From the NCBI RefSeq assembly GCF_023566055.1, contig NZ_JALIQP010000004.1:248001-312000 (forward strand): a stretch of DNA of 64,000 nucleotides, in the 5' to 3' direction. Numbering within the stretch: position 1 is the stretch's first letter; the number at the start of each line of letters is the position of its first letter. The notes under the pieces were generated by a model, which saw only the letters and a program-made list of their open reading frames with translations, ran no database searches and was not told the DNA's origin. A program made the translations under genes and the position numbers. Source of the stretch: Halosolutus amylolyticus (GTDB taxonomy: Archaea > Halobacteriota > Halobacteria > Halobacteriales > Natrialbaceae). Of this stretch, positions 1 through 8,859 are shown piece after piece.

Positions 1-1
1 C

Positions 2-250
2 GACGTCCTCGCGGCGGTCAACATCGCGCGACTCGAGGGCGAGGTCGTCGACGTCCGATCGATCGACCCCACCGAGGGGGAACTCCAGGTTATCAGGGAC
101 CGATCGCGCGAGCAGAGCGAGACGAACCGGGCGATCGACGAACTGCTCGCGCGGCGGGTCGCCGCTGGGGAGTTGACGATCCAGGAGGCGCTGGCCGAAC
201 ACCGCGGCGAGGGCGAGGAGCAGGACGAGTCGGACGACGCGATCGAGTGA
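2..250 (+). CDS. C-terminal end of an unidentified protein
   Basis: An open frame runs in from the left edge and stops with TGA at 248-250, leaving 82 residues with no start in the window. The visible part begins DVLAAVNIARLEG, passes through a charged helical stretch and ends in a very acidic tail, as is common in haloarchaeal cytosolic proteins. I do not recognise the family. The tail has no membrane segment or cysteine motif. Codon usage is GC3-rich like the core genes to the right, so I take it to be a real gene. Confidence 0.6.
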   Translation, partial: DVLAAVNIARLEGEVVDVRSIDPTEGELQVIRDRSREQSETNRAIDELLARRVAAGELTIQEALAEHRGEGEEQDESDDAIE

Positions 251-645
251 CGGGTTGCCGGAATTGGTTCGAGCGAACGCCGTGGCACTATCTCCGACGA
301 CCAATGACGGCAAAAACGAGTCGTCGAATATCGGTCGGTCAGACACGACCGGAACCCGTACGGCGGAAACGTTCTCTGCTTTAGGAGTGCCTCACGATCA
401 TCGATGCGACGAGCATCACCACGAGCACGAGTCGATTTCGAACTCTATCGCCGACAGTGGCGAGGAGGGCTGAACCGATCGTACGAGGAGTTTGAGACGA
501 CCGGGAGATCGACGAACATCGTTCCCGACGAGCTGACGATGGGCGGAGCGCTCGGAGGAGGTCACCACGAGGGCACTCGGTGGAGCCTTGACGCGAGTCG
601 AACGAGACGATGCCTGTCGACGTCCGTAGCTACCGAATCCGGTTG
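251..645. other. Intergenic gap, no gene seen
   Basis: About 395 bases lie between the partial gene and the stop of the repeat protein. Short open frames here are low-complexity and overlap in several frames, without a recognisable start context or domain. I see no hairpin followed by a T-run that I would call a terminator. Confidence 0.4.
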
Positions 646-1737
646 CTATCGGGGACGCACGTCGTACTCGACGTCTACCTCGGCGGTACCGGACAATTTG
701 AAATCGGCGATCGTTCCGTCGAACCAGTATGCGTCTACCGCACCTGCGTCGACGAAGCCTTCGACGGTGGAGTCGTCGATCGTGTCCGCCCTGTCGATCG
801 AAGCGTCCCGGTACTCCGACTTGCTCACGTCGCCGTCGATCGTAAACGAATACCTGCTCTGGCTCGATGCGTCGGTTCCGTCGAACACGATCGCGTGTGG
901 AAGCGTCACCTCACCGGTGTAGTCTTCGGGGTCGATCCGCTGGTCGTCGAGGTAGACGTGCGTGCCGCCCTCGCGGAACGTGAATTCGACGAGTTTACCT
1001 GACAACTGGTACCGGTGAACGTCGCGTTCGATCGTCCCTTTGGCGCGCCCCCCGGAGACGACCGTCGCGTCGTCGCCTTCGAGCACCTCGATCGAACCGT
1101 CCGTGGCGAGGTCGTATTCCGAGTGCGTGCCGTTACCGACGATCGTCACCACATGCGATTGCTCGCTGCCGTATTCGGCCGGATCCACCCGTTCACCGTT
1201 GACGGAAACGCGCGCCTGCCCGTCGACGGTGAGTTCTTCGAGGTCGCCGCTAAAGCGGTACGCGTCGCGCCATCCGGTGACGGTCCCGGTAACGCGGCCA
1301 CCGTCGATCGTATCCGCGTCACTGACGGACGCGCCGCCGTAGGTCGATTGTTCTACATCACCGGTAACGGTGAACTCGTACAGGCTCTCACCGGTGGTGC
1401 CGACACCGTCGAAAAGGATCGTATTTTCTAGCGGCGCATCTTCTGTCGGTTCCTCGTTGCCGGTCCCGTCGGTTCCGTCCTGCGTTCCACCGTACGCAGT
1501 CGTTCCGTATCCTCCCACCCCGTATCCGTCGTTCGTCTCCGACGCCGAGGCGGTTCCTGCAACGATCGGGATCGCGCTCATCCCAAGCAATCTGAGGACC
1601 GATCGTCGCTCAAGGCTTGATGGAGGTTCCGGTTGATTCCGCGTTGCGTTGTCGCCGTTCGGTTCTCCCGTGAACGTGTTCTGAGTTCTATCGATCGCGT
1701 CGTGCCGGGTCGTCGAACGGTCGCGTTCGGATACCAT
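646..1737 (-). CDS. Secreted TAT-signal protein with three tandem repeats
   Basis: This is a 363-residue protein of unknown function. Residues 43-66 form a twin-arginine signal (RR at 44-45, then a hydrophobic core ending in TASA), so export in folded form is likely. A Gly/Tyr/Thr-rich spacer follows (about 68-100). The rest is three repeats of about 85-90 residues (roughly 104-192, 193-278 and 279-363), each with a beta-strand pattern; repeats 1 and 3 share FDG, SxYxFTxxGDV and ADTID motifs. The last repeat resembles C-terminal modules of haloarchaeal secreted lyases and glycosidases, so a binding role on the cell surface is plausible but inferred. The gene lies alone beside the glycan locus. 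The long non-hydrophobic stretch before the RR motif makes the ATG at 1737 uncertain. Confidence 0.7.
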   Translation of the reverse strand: MVSERDRSTTRHDAIDRTQNTFTGEPNGDNATRNQPEPPSSLERRSVLRLLGMSAIPIVAGTASASETNDGYGVGGYGTTAYGGTQDGTDGTGNEEPTEDAPLENTILFDGVGTTGESLYEFTVTGDVEQSTYGGASVSDADTIDGGRVTGTVTGWRDAYRFSGDLEELTVDGQARVSVNGERVDPAEYGSEQSHVVTIVGNGTHSEYDLATDGSIEVLEGDDATVVSGGRAKGTIERDVHRYQLSGKLVEFTFREGGTHVYLDDQRIDPEDYTGEVTLPHAIVFDGTDASSQSRYSFTIDGDVSKSEYRDASIDRADTIDDSTVEGFVDAGAVDAYWFDGTIADFKLSGTAEVDVEYDVRPR

Positions 1738-2088
1738 GTCTCGAGAGAGATATATTCACGTGTTCCTGTCTGATCATAGTCGATGGTATACACATAGACT
1801 GACTTTTTATGGGCAACTGAATTTCAATCGATCCGTTCGTTCCTACTGGCGCGTCGAGAAGCAAGTGCTGAGCCCCGATCGCATGAGAAAATGAATCTTC
1901 CGTAACAGGGCCGTTCGACGAAGACGGAGCTACGTTCAGATCGCTACATGGAGAATCGTACAAGTGAGGACTGACCGCCGTGGTATTCGGTGAACGGCGA
2001 GAGGCGACGATGAGGTCCGGTACTCGGATACCGATCTGGACGACTCAATCTGCGACCGAACCGGCTACGACTAAATTCGTCGAAGCGA
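1738..2088. other. Intergenic gap
   Basis: About 350 bases separate the repeat protein from the glmS stop. An AT-rich run (1751-1810) includes tatat and ttttat stretches and is the likely promoter area for the leftward gene. No coding frame is convincing. Confidence 0.35.
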
Positions 2089-3885
2089 TCACTCCACCGT
2101 GACGCTCTTTGCGAGATTCCGGGGTTTGTCGATCGATCGGTCCAGTCGGTTCGCGACCCAGTAGGAGACCAGCTGCAACTGTACGTTCATCAGGATCGGC
2201 GTTAGCCGCCGATCAGTCTTCGGGATTCGCAACACGTGATCAGCGAGAGGTTCGACCCGCTCCTCCGCGTCGGTGACTGCGATTACCGGCGCTCCGCGGG
2301 ATTCGACCTCTTTGATGTTCCCGATCATCTTCTCGTAGTTCGCATCGCTGGTGAGAAGAGGGAACACTGGCGTTCGCTCCGTCACGAGCGCCAAGGGTCC
2401 GTGTTTCAGTTCGCCGGCCGGAAACCCTTCGGCGTGTTTGTACGATATTTCTTTCATTTTCAACGCTCCCTCTAGCGCCACCGGGGCGTTGTAGCCGCGA
2501 CCGATGAAGAAGTACGCGTCCGAATCGACGTACTCCTCGGCGATTTCCTTCGCGGACGAGTCGTCTAGGATGGATTGCATCTGGTCCGATAGTGCTCGCA
2601 GGGCATCGACGAACTCGCGTGAGCATGATCCCGTGATTGCGCTCGATAGCATCGCCAGTGCCGCCTGCTGCGAGGCGAACGTCTTCGTCGCTGCAACGCC
2701 GATCTCCGGGCCGGCGCGGATGTACATGACGCGATCGGTTTCGCGGGCGGCGGAACTCCCCACCACGTTTGTCACCGCCAGCGTCCCCGCACCGACCTTT
2801 TTTGCATCCCGAAGCGCCGCCAGAGTATCGGCCGTTTCGCCGCTCTGAGTAACGCCGACGACTAGTGTCTCCTCGTCGACTGGAATGGCGTCGACGTCGT
2901 ATTCGCTCGCGAAAAACGCCGTTGCAGGGATGCCACGTTCGCGAAATAGGCGCGACGCATACATCGATGCGTGATACGACGTCCCGCAGGCCACGAAGTG
3001 GATTCGCTCCGGTCGTGGCAGGTCTTCTAGTTCGTCGATCGTTATGGACTCGTCTATCGTCTGGGGGCGCCCTCGGAGACACTCGCGGATGGCGTGCGGT
3101 TGTTCGTAAATCTCTTTAAGCATGTAATGATCGTAGCCGCTTTTCCCGGCGTCCTCCGGATCCCACGAAATCGTTTCGACGGGCATGTTGACGGGAACCC
3201 CGTTCTCGTTGATTATCTCGATGTCCGATTGTTCCATCACAGCGACCTGACCGTCCTCCAGATACACGACTCTATCCGTGTACTCGAGAAACGCCGGAAC
3301 ATCGCTTGCCAGGTAATTCCCATCGTCTCCGATTCCGAGAACCAATGGAGACCGGTTGCGGGTCGCGTACACTGTCTCACGCTCGGCACCGATCGCTGCC
3401 ACGGCGTAACTCCCGTCCAGCCGATCGACAGCCCGACGAAACGCCGTCTCGAAGTCGTCACCCTGCTCGAGTGCCGTCTCGATGAGGTGGGGAATGACTT
3501 CAGTGTCGGTCTCGCTGTCGAACCGGTGGCCGTTGGCCCCGAGCGCCTCGCGGAGTTCCTGATAGTTCTCGATAATTCCGTTGTGGACGACGGCGATACG
3601 GCCACTACAGTCCGTGTGCGGATGGGCGTTCGTATCCGATGGTTGGCCGTGTGTGCTCCATCGAGTGTGGCCGATGCCGGCGAACCCATCGAGGGTCTCA
3701 TCCGAAAGCGTCTCTTCGAGTGCGGATAGTTCTCCCTCCCGCTTGTACACCGATATCGACGAGTTTGCAACCGCAACCCCGGTCGAATCGTATCCTCGGT
3801 ACTCGAGGCCCGACAGCCCGTTCAGCAATACGTCGACGACGTCTTGATTCGCTCGCGTTCCCGTATATCCGATGATACCACACAT
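2089..3885 (-). CDS. glmS: Glutamine-fructose-6-phosphate aminotransferase (isomerizing)
   Basis: GlmS makes glucosamine-6-phosphate from fructose-6-phosphate and glutamine, the entry step to amino sugars. The 598-residue length fits the family. The start is fixed by Cys2 (MCGIIGYTG), which must be N-terminal after Met removal because it is the glutaminase nucleophile. The glutaminase domain (RGYDSTG, HTRWSTHG, HNGIIENY) is followed by two SIS domains (CGTSYHAS, TQSGETADT, GRGYNAPVALEGALKMKEI) and the canonical C-terminal KPRNLAKSVTVE. Its ATG overlaps the stop of the upstream GlmU-like gene by one base (TGATG), so the two are translationally coupled. No phosphoglucosamine mutase (glmM) lies nearby, so that step must be encoded elsewhere. 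Confidence 0.97.
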   Translation of the reverse strand: MCGIIGYTGTRANQDVVDVLLNGLSGLEYRGYDSTGVAVANSSISVYKREGELSALEETLSDETLDGFAGIGHTRWSTHGQPSDTNAHPHTDCSGRIAVVHNGIIENYQELREALGANGHRFDSETDTEVIPHLIETALEQGDDFETAFRRAVDRLDGSYAVAAIGAERETVYATRNRSPLVLGIGDDGNYLASDVPAFLEYTDRVVYLEDGQVAVMEQSDIEIINENGVPVNMPVETISWDPEDAGKSGYDHYMLKEIYEQPHAIRECLRGRPQTIDESITIDELEDLPRPERIHFVACGTSYHASMYASRLFRERGIPATAFFASEYDVDAIPVDEETLVVGVTQSGETADTLAALRDAKKVGAGTLAVTNVVGSSAARETDRVMYIRAGPEIGVAATKTFASQQAALAMLSSAITGSCSREFVDALRALSDQMQSILDDSSAKEIAEEYVDSDAYFFIGRGYNAPVALEGALKMKEISYKHAEGFPAGELKHGPLALVTERTPVFPLLTSDANYEKMIGNIKEVESRGAPVIAVTDAEERVEPLADHVLRIPKTDRRLTPILMNVQLQLVSYWVANRLDRSIDKPRNLAKSVTVE

Positions 3886-5069
3886 CAGGAACGCACCTCC
3901 GTCTTCGCTGCGAGGGTCCCACGAACTGTCGTCCCCGCCTGTAACTCCGAGCCAGCACCGACGATTGCGCCGGGAACGTACGTGACACCACCGCCGTCCC
4001 GGACGCGATCCGCCAGCAAGGCACCGAGTTTCTCGTTTTCGAAGACGCGGTCCTTGACGTGAACGTCGCCGGGGCCACCGGGAATCGTCGACCCTGCTCC
4101 GATTGTGACGCCGGTACCAGTGACACACTCGATCACCGTCGCGTTGTCCTTGATGCGGGAGTCCGCGTCGATCACACTTCGTTTGACGACGGCGTTCGAC
4201 CCAACGGTCACGTTCTCATCGAGACAGACGTACGGGCCGACAACAGCACCCGGTTCGATCGTACAATCCCGACTGACGACGACTGGCTCGCGGACGACCG
4301 CGGACCCGTGAACGGTCGCTGCGTCGAGACCGTCCGTCGGTCGATCTCCCTCGACGACTCCGGTGTCGAACAACTCGAACGAGATGTCCAGTAGATCCCA
4401 GGGGTACGTCGCGTCGACCCAGATCCCCTCGGAGACGGCACCGTTCACGTCGTGTCCCGCGTCGACGAGTTCCGACAATCCGTCCACGAGGAGGTGTTCG
4501 CCCGCTCGCGGCTCAGCGTCTCGGACAGCATCGAAGGCTAATTCCTCGAAAGCGTATACGCCAGCGTTGAGGTGATAGATCTCGTCGTCACGAGGGTTTT
4601 CTACGATACGCGTTACCTGCCCGTCTTCGATACGGACGCCGCCGTATTCGTCCACGTTCGATCGTTGCAAGAGCGCGATCGTCGCGGCGGCGCCGGACTC
4701 GTGCGTCGTCAGCACGTCTCGAATAATTCGACTATCGACGACCTGGTCGCCGTTGATAACGAGAGCGGTCCCTTCGACGACGGATTCCGCTGCGAGCAGC
4801 GCGTGGCCAGTTCCGAGTTGTTTCTCCTGTGTGACGTACGTGATCGGCGCATTTCGATACCTGGGGCCGAAGTATGACTGAATACGCTCGTGCCGGTACC
4901 CGACTACCACGACGAATTCTGTGATGCCGGCGTCGAGGAGTTGGTCGAAAACGTGCTCAAGGATCGGTTTCGTCGCTACGGGTAGCATCGGCTTTGGGCG
5001 ATTCCGGGTGAGTGGACGGAGACGCGTTCCCTCTCCAGCGGCTAGGACGATAGCGGGGTAGTCGGACAT
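3885..5069 (-). CDS. glmU: Bifunctional sugar-1-phosphate nucleotidylyltransferase/acetyltransferase (GlmU-like)
   Basis: The N-terminal half is a sugar-phosphate nucleotidylyltransferase: AAGEGTRLRPLT with the KPMLP motif near the start, and NGDQV for metal binding. From about residue 230 it becomes a left-handed beta-helix of hexapeptide repeats, as in archaeal bifunctional enzymes that acetylate GlcN-1-P and form UDP-GlcNAc. The length is about 394 residues from MSDYPA. Another ATG twelve bases upstream (MRISMSDYPA, at 5081) is equally possible. The gene heads an operon with glmS and begins the glycan locus. The substrate could instead be Glc-1-P, because the nucleotidyl domain also resembles RfbA-like enzymes, but pairing with GlmS favours glucosamine. 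Confidence 0.85.
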   Translation of the reverse strand: MSDYPAIVLAAGEGTRLRPLTRNRPKPMLPVATKPILEHVFDQLLDAGITEFVVVVGYRHERIQSYFGPRYRNAPITYVTQEKQLGTGHALLAAESVVEGTALVINGDQVVDSRIIRDVLTTHESGAAATIALLQRSNVDEYGGVRIEDGQVTRIVENPRDDEIYHLNAGVYAFEELAFDAVRDAEPRAGEHLLVDGLSELVDAGHDVNGAVSEGIWVDATYPWDLLDISFELFDTGVVEGDRPTDGLDAATVHGSAVVREPVVVSRDCTIEPGAVVGPYVCLDENVTVGSNAVVKRSVIDADSRIKDNATVIECVTGTGVTIGAGSTIPGGPGDVHVKDRVFENEKLGALLADRVRDGGGVTYVPGAIVGAGSELQAGTTVRGTLAAKTEVRS

Positions 5070-5207
5070 AGATATTCTCATCGGAGAGGTACCCTTTTGA
5101 GTCACCGACAGTATCACACATTCAATGACAAATAAAAAACGAACATGTTAGTTGTCATCACTGCGGTCGTGGAAATAGTGTCTTGAACGGCAACAGATTA
5201 CGTACGG

Positions 5208-5256
5208 TAGCGGCCGCCCGCGGATTTTCGAGTCCGGGTTCGAATCCGGGCCGCTA
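5208..5256 (+). repeat. Hairpin resembling a tRNA 3' end
   Basis: TAGCGGCC (5208-5215) pairs perfectly with GGCCGCTA (5249-5256). Between them is CCGGG-TTCGAAT-CCGGG, laid out like a TPsiC arm but with one G-G mismatch in the stem. No D-arm or anticodon arm precedes it, so it is not a functional tRNA. A remnant of a tRNA used as an integration site is one reading; a chance hairpin is another. Confidence 0.35.
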
Positions 5257-5722
5257 AAAACCGCTGTTTTAGCCCGATATTCCTTGATTTACAGTGCCCA
5301 TCGCTCCAGAGCGAGTCCGATGCTCTCGAAATTCTGTCCGGGCGTGTTCGGGTAGCAATTGCTGAATGACCTTCGAACATCATCTCGATAGCGCATCATG
5401 ATTACCGAATGTGTGCGTTCGTTCAGTTGACTGTTTCAACCGTCGAGAACAGTACGGTTTCCGGTAACGAACGAGGTGAAAACAGACGTTTTCGGCACTG
5501 CCAGGCGACTTGCAACCGCCCAATATCGACTCGATTTCGCCGCCAGTTCTGGGCTCGGCAATCGCGTCTATCGGAGCGGATTACTGCTACTGCGGTCAAG
5601 AGACGTGTCAGATTACTCCAGTTCAATCCTCTATTCCTATCGCCGTCAAGGCGAAGATACCGAGCGCCGTCGACTCGAAGTGTCGTCACGCCGCCAAGCG
5701 GCCGATCGAATCGAAAACGAGT

Positions 5723-5779
5723 TCGATACCTTCCTCGGCTCTCGATACCTTCCTCGGCTCTCGATACCTTCCTCGGCTC
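5723..5779 (+). repeat. Three perfect tandem copies of a 19-bp unit
   Basis: The unit TCGATACCTTCCTCGGCTC occurs at 5723-5741, 5742-5760 and 5761-5779 without a mismatch. It lies in non-coding DNA before the DUF1616 gene stop. Perfect identity suggests a recent slippage expansion. Confidence 0.9.
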
Positions 5780-5931
5780 TAGTACTCCCTCTCTGCCACG
5801 CTTCCTGTCGAGAGGGGAGACCGGCACACGTCGTACCGTCGAAACGTTCGGCGAGACAGTCTCGATACGCTCACGTTCTATCGCTCCGTCCGCGCCGGAT
5901 CGAATCTAGTTCCTGTCCGATGTCAGACCGG

Positions 5932-7002
5932 TCATTCGGTGAGAGCGAGCGTCGAGTTGTCGGTTTCACTGTCGTTGATCTCGATCCAGAGGTGGACGTA
6001 ATAGTCTGCGTTTTCCGTTGACGGGTCGTCCGGAACGTCGTCGAGATACAGCAACCAGACGATCCGAACGTCGTCACCCGTCATCGTCGGTTCGAGTTCG
6101 TGCTCGTGTAGCCACGTCTCGCCGTGGATGACCTGTGTCTCGAATCGGTCGAGTTCTCGTTGCTCAGTGACCGACGTATCACCGTCGTCAACCGCCACAG
6201 TCTGTTCTGCGAGGATGACGGTGTAGTTTACCGTTCGTTCCTCGTGATTGTCGATTCCAAGAACGATTTCCCGACTCTCGTTCCGTTCGAACTCGGTCGG
6301 ATACTCGTCGGCGATCAGTTCGTCGCCGTCCTCCGTCAGGAGGTAGATTGCGGAGAACTCCTCTCCCGCTGGAGGGACGGTTATTGCGTAGCCGACGCTC
6401 GCCATCGTGACGAGCAGGGACAGCGCGAGAACCACGTTCAGCGCAGCGTCAGCCCGTGTGTCGGGTTCGAGTGATTCGGAACGCCCGATCGCAACCCACT
6501 CGCGAAACGGAACGCGAAACCGTTCATCTTCGGGAACGCTCATCCGACGAATCGCGGCGACGGCGACGAAAAGCAGCGTCACGGCGCTGAGAGCGACCGT
6601 GATCGGGATCAGCCGAACTCCCCACCGGGTCAGGTTCAACGTGATCGAGATTACCGGAACGATCGCGATACTGAGGCCGAACGAGAGTACCCCTCGTTCG
6701 ACTCCGTCGATTCTCGATCGCCAGGGAACTGCCCAGAACGCGGAATCGCCGGACCCCCGTTCGAGCGCGTCGCGTCGAGGTGACTCGCCGCGCCGGGGAA
6801 ACAGCGCGGCGAGGATGACGTATCCGGGAACGAAGAGGAGAAACCCGAGTCCGAGCGGAACCCGAAGGAACGTCTCCCGGAGACCGGGAGCGAAGATGGC
6901 GACGTTGACCAGTACCGTCGCTCCGATCACCGCGCCCAGATCTGCTGGAAACGAGTCGATCGACTGCGGACGGTCCAACCTGCGCGAACGGTCGCCGGGC
7001 AT
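5932..7002 (-). CDS. DUF1616-type membrane protein
   Basis: A 356-residue protein starting MPGDRSRR. Four hydrophobic segments occupy the N-terminal half (including VIGATVLVNVAIF, LGFLLFVPGYVILAALFPRR, LSIAIVPVISITL and ALSAVTLLFVAVAAIR). One more membrane segment (VVLALSLLVTMASVGYAI) is followed by an extracellular beta-rich domain of about 150 residues with an ExVxLGIxNHE motif. This matches the archaeal DUF1616 architecture, which is common beside surface-glycan genes; its biochemical role is unknown. It is transcribed divergently from the 304-residue protein at 7408. The upstream in-frame extension is Arg/Ser-rich and rejected as start. Confidence 0.8.
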   Translation of the reverse strand: MPGDRSRRLDRPQSIDSFPADLGAVIGATVLVNVAIFAPGLRETFLRVPLGLGFLLFVPGYVILAALFPRRGESPRRDALERGSGDSAFWAVPWRSRIDGVERGVLSFGLSIAIVPVISITLNLTRWGVRLIPITVALSAVTLLFVAVAAIRRMSVPEDERFRVPFREWVAIGRSESLEPDTRADAALNVVLALSLLVTMASVGYAITVPPAGEEFSAIYLLTEDGDELIADEYPTEFERNESREIVLGIDNHEERTVNYTVILAEQTVAVDDGDTSVTEQRELDRFETQVIHGETWLHEHELEPTMTGDDVRIVWLLYLDDVPDDPSTENADYYVHLWIEINDSETDNSTLALTE

Positions 7003-7407
7003 CGCAATTCCGTACCATTGCCGATAGTAAAAGCTGGATGGTTGGTACACGATACAGTCTCGCGGGCTGAAAGAGCGAGCACGGCGGCGTACGATGAGAG
7101 TTCCGCGTCGGTACTGGCGCTTCGAGATCACAGTCACGATTCGATGACACACCGACAGCGACCGGATACAACACCGTATTATCGATGGGATGTCGCCATT
7201 ATGAATGGGTGGTAATGATCTCTTGCGACCACTGGTTTCAAACGTATCATCGATGTAGGGGCAGAGACATATGGGCCAGTCACAGGAACCTCCCCTCCCG
7301 GAGAATTTCGGCCGACGACGTCTCCCTAGAATACGTCCGCCCGATTCTGATTCGAACGCCGTCGTCACGATAGCCGAACTGACGGCAAGTTCCGGGGGTT
7401 CGAACGA
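7003..7407. other. Divergent intergenic region
   Basis: About 405 bases between two divergent genes. It must contain both promoters, but I cannot place TATA boxes with confidence. Short open frames on either strand lack coding character. Confidence 0.35.
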
Positions 7408-8322
7408 ATGACTGGAAACAGCGTAGAAAGCGACGCAGTCAACACCGATGCCGACGTGGCTGCTCAGCACCCCGACGAACGACAAAGGAGCGAAGAACGA
7501 TCCGCATTCGGTGAGAAGCGAGAAGCGCGCTTTCGTAGCAACCGTCCCCGTTCGTCTCGTCTCGCGGCACTCGGACTGGGTGCTCTCGGGATTATCGCCG
7601 CAGCGGGCGGGATCGTGTTCCCCGATGCTCGTGAGGTACTGTTCGCACTCTCAGCAACCGGGCTGTTCGGTGGTCTGCTCGTGTACGCTTTCACGACCGG
7701 CCGGTTCGTCGACGCCCCCGTCAGCGACCGGATCTATGGCGCTGCTGCGGCGAACGAACAGACCTTCGTCGACGAACTGGAACTGAGTGCCGACCGAATT
7801 TACGTTCCGGCGGACGAACCGAACGCCGCTCGTCTCTTCGTTCCCCAACAGGCCGACTATGACCTTCGCACAGATTCAATCGAGTCACTCGCCGTCGCTC
7901 CCACGGGATCGATCGGGTCACCCGACGTCGAGACGGGCCTGCAAGGCGTGATCTTAGAACCAACGGGTGACGGCCTTTTCCGGGAGTTCGAACGGATGCT
8001 CAGGCCCGATCTCTCGACCGCCGCGCAGCCGATCGCCGTCCAGCTTGCGGACGGTCTCGTCAACGGACTCGAGCTCGCCGGTGCCGTCGAACCGGACGTC
8101 AGCCCGACGGAGGGCCGTGCGACGATCAGAATCTCCGACAGCGTCTTCGGCGACGTCAGTCGCTTCGATCACCCCGTCGTTTCCTTTTTCGGGGTTGGAC
8201 TCGCCACCGGACTCGACCGTCCGGTGATCTTCGACGGGATCACGAGGGAGGACGAAACGAAATGGCTAGGTAGCTACCGCTGGAATCCTGACGGTGAATC
8301 TAGCGGTCGCACGGATGACTGA
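7408..8322 (+). CDS. Haloarchaeal membrane-anchored protein of unknown function
   Basis: 304 residues. The N-terminal ~50 residues are hydrophilic and acidic. Two membrane segments follow (LAALGLGALGIIAAAGGIVF and EVLFALSATGLFGGLLVYAF), then a soluble mixed alpha/beta domain of about 200 residues with motifs DRIYVPADEPNAARLFVPQQ and FFGVGLATGLDRPV. I recognise this as a haloarchaeal conserved type often encoded near DUF1616 proteins, with no known activity. The paired hydrophobic hairpin at the N-terminus implies anchoring with the C-terminal domain in the cytosol. The start ATG at 7408 is the first in frame. Confidence 0.7.
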   Translation: MTGNSVESDAVNTDADVAAQHPDERQRSEERSAFGEKREARFRSNRPRSSRLAALGLGALGIIAAAGGIVFPDAREVLFALSATGLFGGLLVYAFTTGRFVDAPVSDRIYGAAAANEQTFVDELELSADRIYVPADEPNAARLFVPQQADYDLRTDSIESLAVAPTGSIGSPDVETGLQGVILEPTGDGLFREFERMLRPDLSTAAQPIAVQLADGLVNGLELAGAVEPDVSPTEGRATIRISDSVFGDVSRFDHPVVSFFGVGLATGLDRPVIFDGITREDETKWLGSYRWNPDGESSGRTDD

Positions 8323-8520
8323 TCGTTACGTTGCCGGCATCCGTATCGATCCGTCGAGGCTACAAGAACGACAGGTAGAGATCCCCCAGTCGCGTTTCGA
8401 GACGGAATTTGTCGGGTTTGCCCACTAGTACACGGAGTGACGGCTGACGGTGTCTCGTCTCGCGCAAAAACGACGAACCGGATACGATTCGATTTCCTGC
8501 TCCAGAGCCGAACTGCGGGC

Positions 8521-8859
8521 TCACGGCAGGAGTTCTGGGGGCAAGATCTCGTACACGCGGCGGCTGATAACGACCACGAATCCGACGAACCCGAGCACGA
8601 TGAGCCAGCGGATGTGCGTTCGCCATCGCGGTGTCACACTGAGCGGTGCCGTTAGTTCCGTAACGACGAGGAGTCCTATCAGAGCGAACGTGAAAAACAG
8701 GCCGTAGGAAAACGATCCCAAGATCGAGAGCACGAGCACCGTCGCTACTAGCCACGCGAGGACCCCCCACGCGAACCACATCCGAAGTCGGGTTGCCATC
8801 GAGACGTTGTCACGCGGTGTACCGACGTAAATCTTTGACCCGGTAGAACGCTTACTCAT
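8521..8859 (-). CDS. Small three-TM membrane protein
   Basis: 112 residues with three hydrophobic segments: MWFAWGVLAWLVATVLVLSI, YGLFFTFALIGLLVVTEL and WLIVLGFVGFVVVISRRVY. It directly follows the family-2 glycosyltransferase in the same operon; the genes overlap by eight bases (8852-8859). Family unknown. Small membrane proteins in this position often accompany dolichyl-phosphate sugar transferases, but that link is inference. A second Met (MATRLRM) at residue 21 may be the true start. Confidence 0.65.
   Translation of the reverse strand: MSKRSTGSKIYVGTPRDNVSMATRLRMWFAWGVLAWLVATVLVLSILGSFSYGLFFTFALIGLLVVTELTAPLSVTPRWRTHIRWLIVLGFVGFVVVISRRVYEILPPELLP

Larger units (their letters stand above)
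5070..5931. other. Large intergenic region with repeats
   Basis: About 860 bases without a convincing gene. It contains a tRNA-3'-end-like hairpin (5208-5256), a short inverted repeat GCTAAAA/TTTTAGC (5253-5259 and 5267-5273) and a perfect threefold 19-bp tandem repeat (5723-5779). Several overlapping frames exist but are Arg/Ser-rich and unlike acidic haloarchaeal proteins. The mixture suggests decayed or inserted DNA at the left margin of the accessory locus. Confidence 0.5.

Noticed and set aside
5409-6021. Overlapping open frames in the gap before the DUF1616 gene
   Set aside because: They are Arg/Ser-rich, run through the tandem repeat in several frames, and show no acidic haloarchaeal composition.
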